This document shows, piece by piece, positions 5,492 through 5,942 of a stretch of DNA of 5,942 bases (position 1 is the stretch's first letter; every line of letters begins with the position of its first letter). A program made the position numbers and the translations under genes. Source of the DNA: an uncultured Chloroflexota bacterium. GTDB lineage: Bacteria; Chloroflexota; Dehalococcoidia; SAR202; UBA11138. The DNA is taken from assembly GCA_913046025.1 (NCBI GenBank), contig CAJWRP010000160.1, positions 1 to 5,942 of the forward strand, given 5' to 3'. The notes beneath the pieces were generated by a model, which saw nothing but the letters and a program-made list of their open reading frames with translations, did not search any database and had not been told where the DNA came from.

Positions 5492-5942
5492 ATGGGGCTG
5501 CAAGCTATCAAACTGGTCATTCTGACGGCAGCACTTCTACTACTGGTAGCTTGTGGAGGGGATAGTCAGCCGCCACCAAGTGTCGATGCCACCGTAGAGG
5601 CTACCGTTCAGGCTGCGCCTACCGCCACCTCTTTGCCAACACTCGTTTCGGCCACGATCTCTGCGCCTCCTATACCAGATGGTAAGGTTGGACCTTTCAC
5701 CGATGAACAACATCAGTGTGTAAAAGATGCTCTTGAGGAATCGATTCTGTCTGAATTAGCTGACCGCGAACCGACAGAACAGGAGCTTGCTGATATTTCC
5801 CATTGCGGCGTCGATAATATATTTCGCCATGGTGATTCCGAGAATTGGCGGAACCCGAATCCGGATCCAAATCTAGGGGATACCGCAGATAGTCAGCCGC
5901 CACCAAGTGTCGATGCCACCGTAGAGGCTACCGTTCAGGCTG
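5492..5942 (+). CDS. Secreted lipoprotein with P/T-rich linker, 3'-partial
   Basis: The frame is open for 150 codons to the window's end. The N terminus is a lipoprotein signal: one Lys at position 7, a hydrophobic run ending ALLLLVAC, and lipobox LVAC with the lipidated Cys at 21, followed by GGDS. The mature protein would be anchored to the outer face of the membrane. Residues 26-62 are a Pro/Thr/Ala/Val-rich linker that includes SVDATVEATVQA (30-41), of a style frequent in Chloroflexota lipoproteins. Residues 67-107 form a small acidic module beginning PFTDEQHQCVKDALEE and containing EPTEQELADISHCGV, with two cysteines (C76, C105) that could pair. From residue 133 the linker repeats exactly (DSQPPPSVDATVEATVQA). 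I do not recognise a function. No SD is present and ATG 5492 is the first start after the in-frame stop, preceded by a TATAAT box. Confidence 0.8.
   Translation, partial: MGLQAIKLVILTAALLLLVACGGDSQPPPSVDATVEATVQAAPTATSLPTLVSATISAPPIPDGKVGPFTDEQHQCVKDALEESILSELADREPTEQELADISHCGVDNIFRHGDSENWRNPNPDPNLGDTADSQPPPSVDATVEATVQA
5561..5615 (+). repeat. 55-base direct repeat, copy 1
   Basis: The segment from GATAGTCAGCC to TTCAGGCTG recurs without mismatch at 5888-5942. It lies right after the lipobox and encodes DSQPPPSVDATVEATVQA. The preceding base differs between the copies (G versus A), so the left edge is sharp. The right edge is set by the window's end. Confidence 0.95.
5888..5942 (+). repeat. 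55-base direct repeat, copy 2, at the window's end
   Basis: Identical to 5561-5615, offset 327 bases (109 codons), and in the same frame of the same gene. It is the last sequence in the window. It could be the start of a second 109-residue repeat unit, or an assembly end at a shared k-mer. Confidence 0.95.

Noticed and set aside
5697..5906. Minus-strand 69-codon frame
   Set aside because: Antisense to the lipoprotein frame, which has a signal peptide, a lipobox and 150 open codons.

Overview
The window reads like chromosomal DNA of a free-living bacterium of moderate GC content, most likely from the phylum Chloroflexota (Dehalococcoidia/SAR202-like). This is inference from gene content, not a database result. 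The pointers are a GreA whose tip reads GGVMDNADFEEAKSEQ rather than the usual GDLxENAEY, a long coiled-coil protein placed directly after coaD, and a lipoprotein with the P/T-rich linker and 'DATVEATVQA'-type motif that I associate with that phylum.

Layout. Bases 32-538 (minus) encode transcription elongation factor GreA. A roughly 500-base gap without a convincing gene follows. Bases 1048-2712 (plus) form a compact housekeeping operon: rsmD (16S rRNA m2G966 methyltransferase) overlaps coaD (pantetheine-phosphate adenylyltransferase) by 8 bases, and a 200-residue coiled-coil protein of unknown function follows 32 bases later. A strong bidirectional hairpin terminator at 2732-2764 separates this operon from a convergent arsenic cluster on the minus strand: a PadR-family regulator (4075 to 3776) upstream of the arsenite methyltransferase gene arsM (3629 to 2784). 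The regulator appears to have lost its last helix through a one-base frameshift, and the methyltransferase carries two copies of a Cys-Cys-x3-Cys-Cys element at its N terminus. An AT-rich inverted repeat in front of padR is a candidate operator.

Bases 4112-4449 are AT-rich and hold no recognisable gene. Bases 4450-5241 (plus) are the C-terminal two thirds of an NAD-dependent formate dehydrogenase. The reading frame is intact, but about 135 N-terminal residues and any normal translation start are missing, so it is a gene remnant. After a 250-base non-coding stretch with overlapping inverted repeats comes a perfect TATAAT box, then a probably leaderless lipoprotein gene from 5492 that is open to the window's end. 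A 55-base segment just after its lipobox recurs exactly as the last 55 bases of the window, 327 bases (109 codons) later and in frame. This points to an in-frame internal duplication or tandem array, or to an assembly break at a repeat.

How the parts relate: rsmD and coaD are ordinary housekeeping functions. padR and arsM plausibly form an arsenic-responsive methylation unit. The formate dehydrogenase remnant and the repeat-bearing lipoprotein mark the right end as accessory DNA. I see no CRISPR array, tRNA, rRNA, transposase or phage gene. I did not find a clearly new multi-gene system. The most unusual items are the arsM/padR pair and the terminal repeat.
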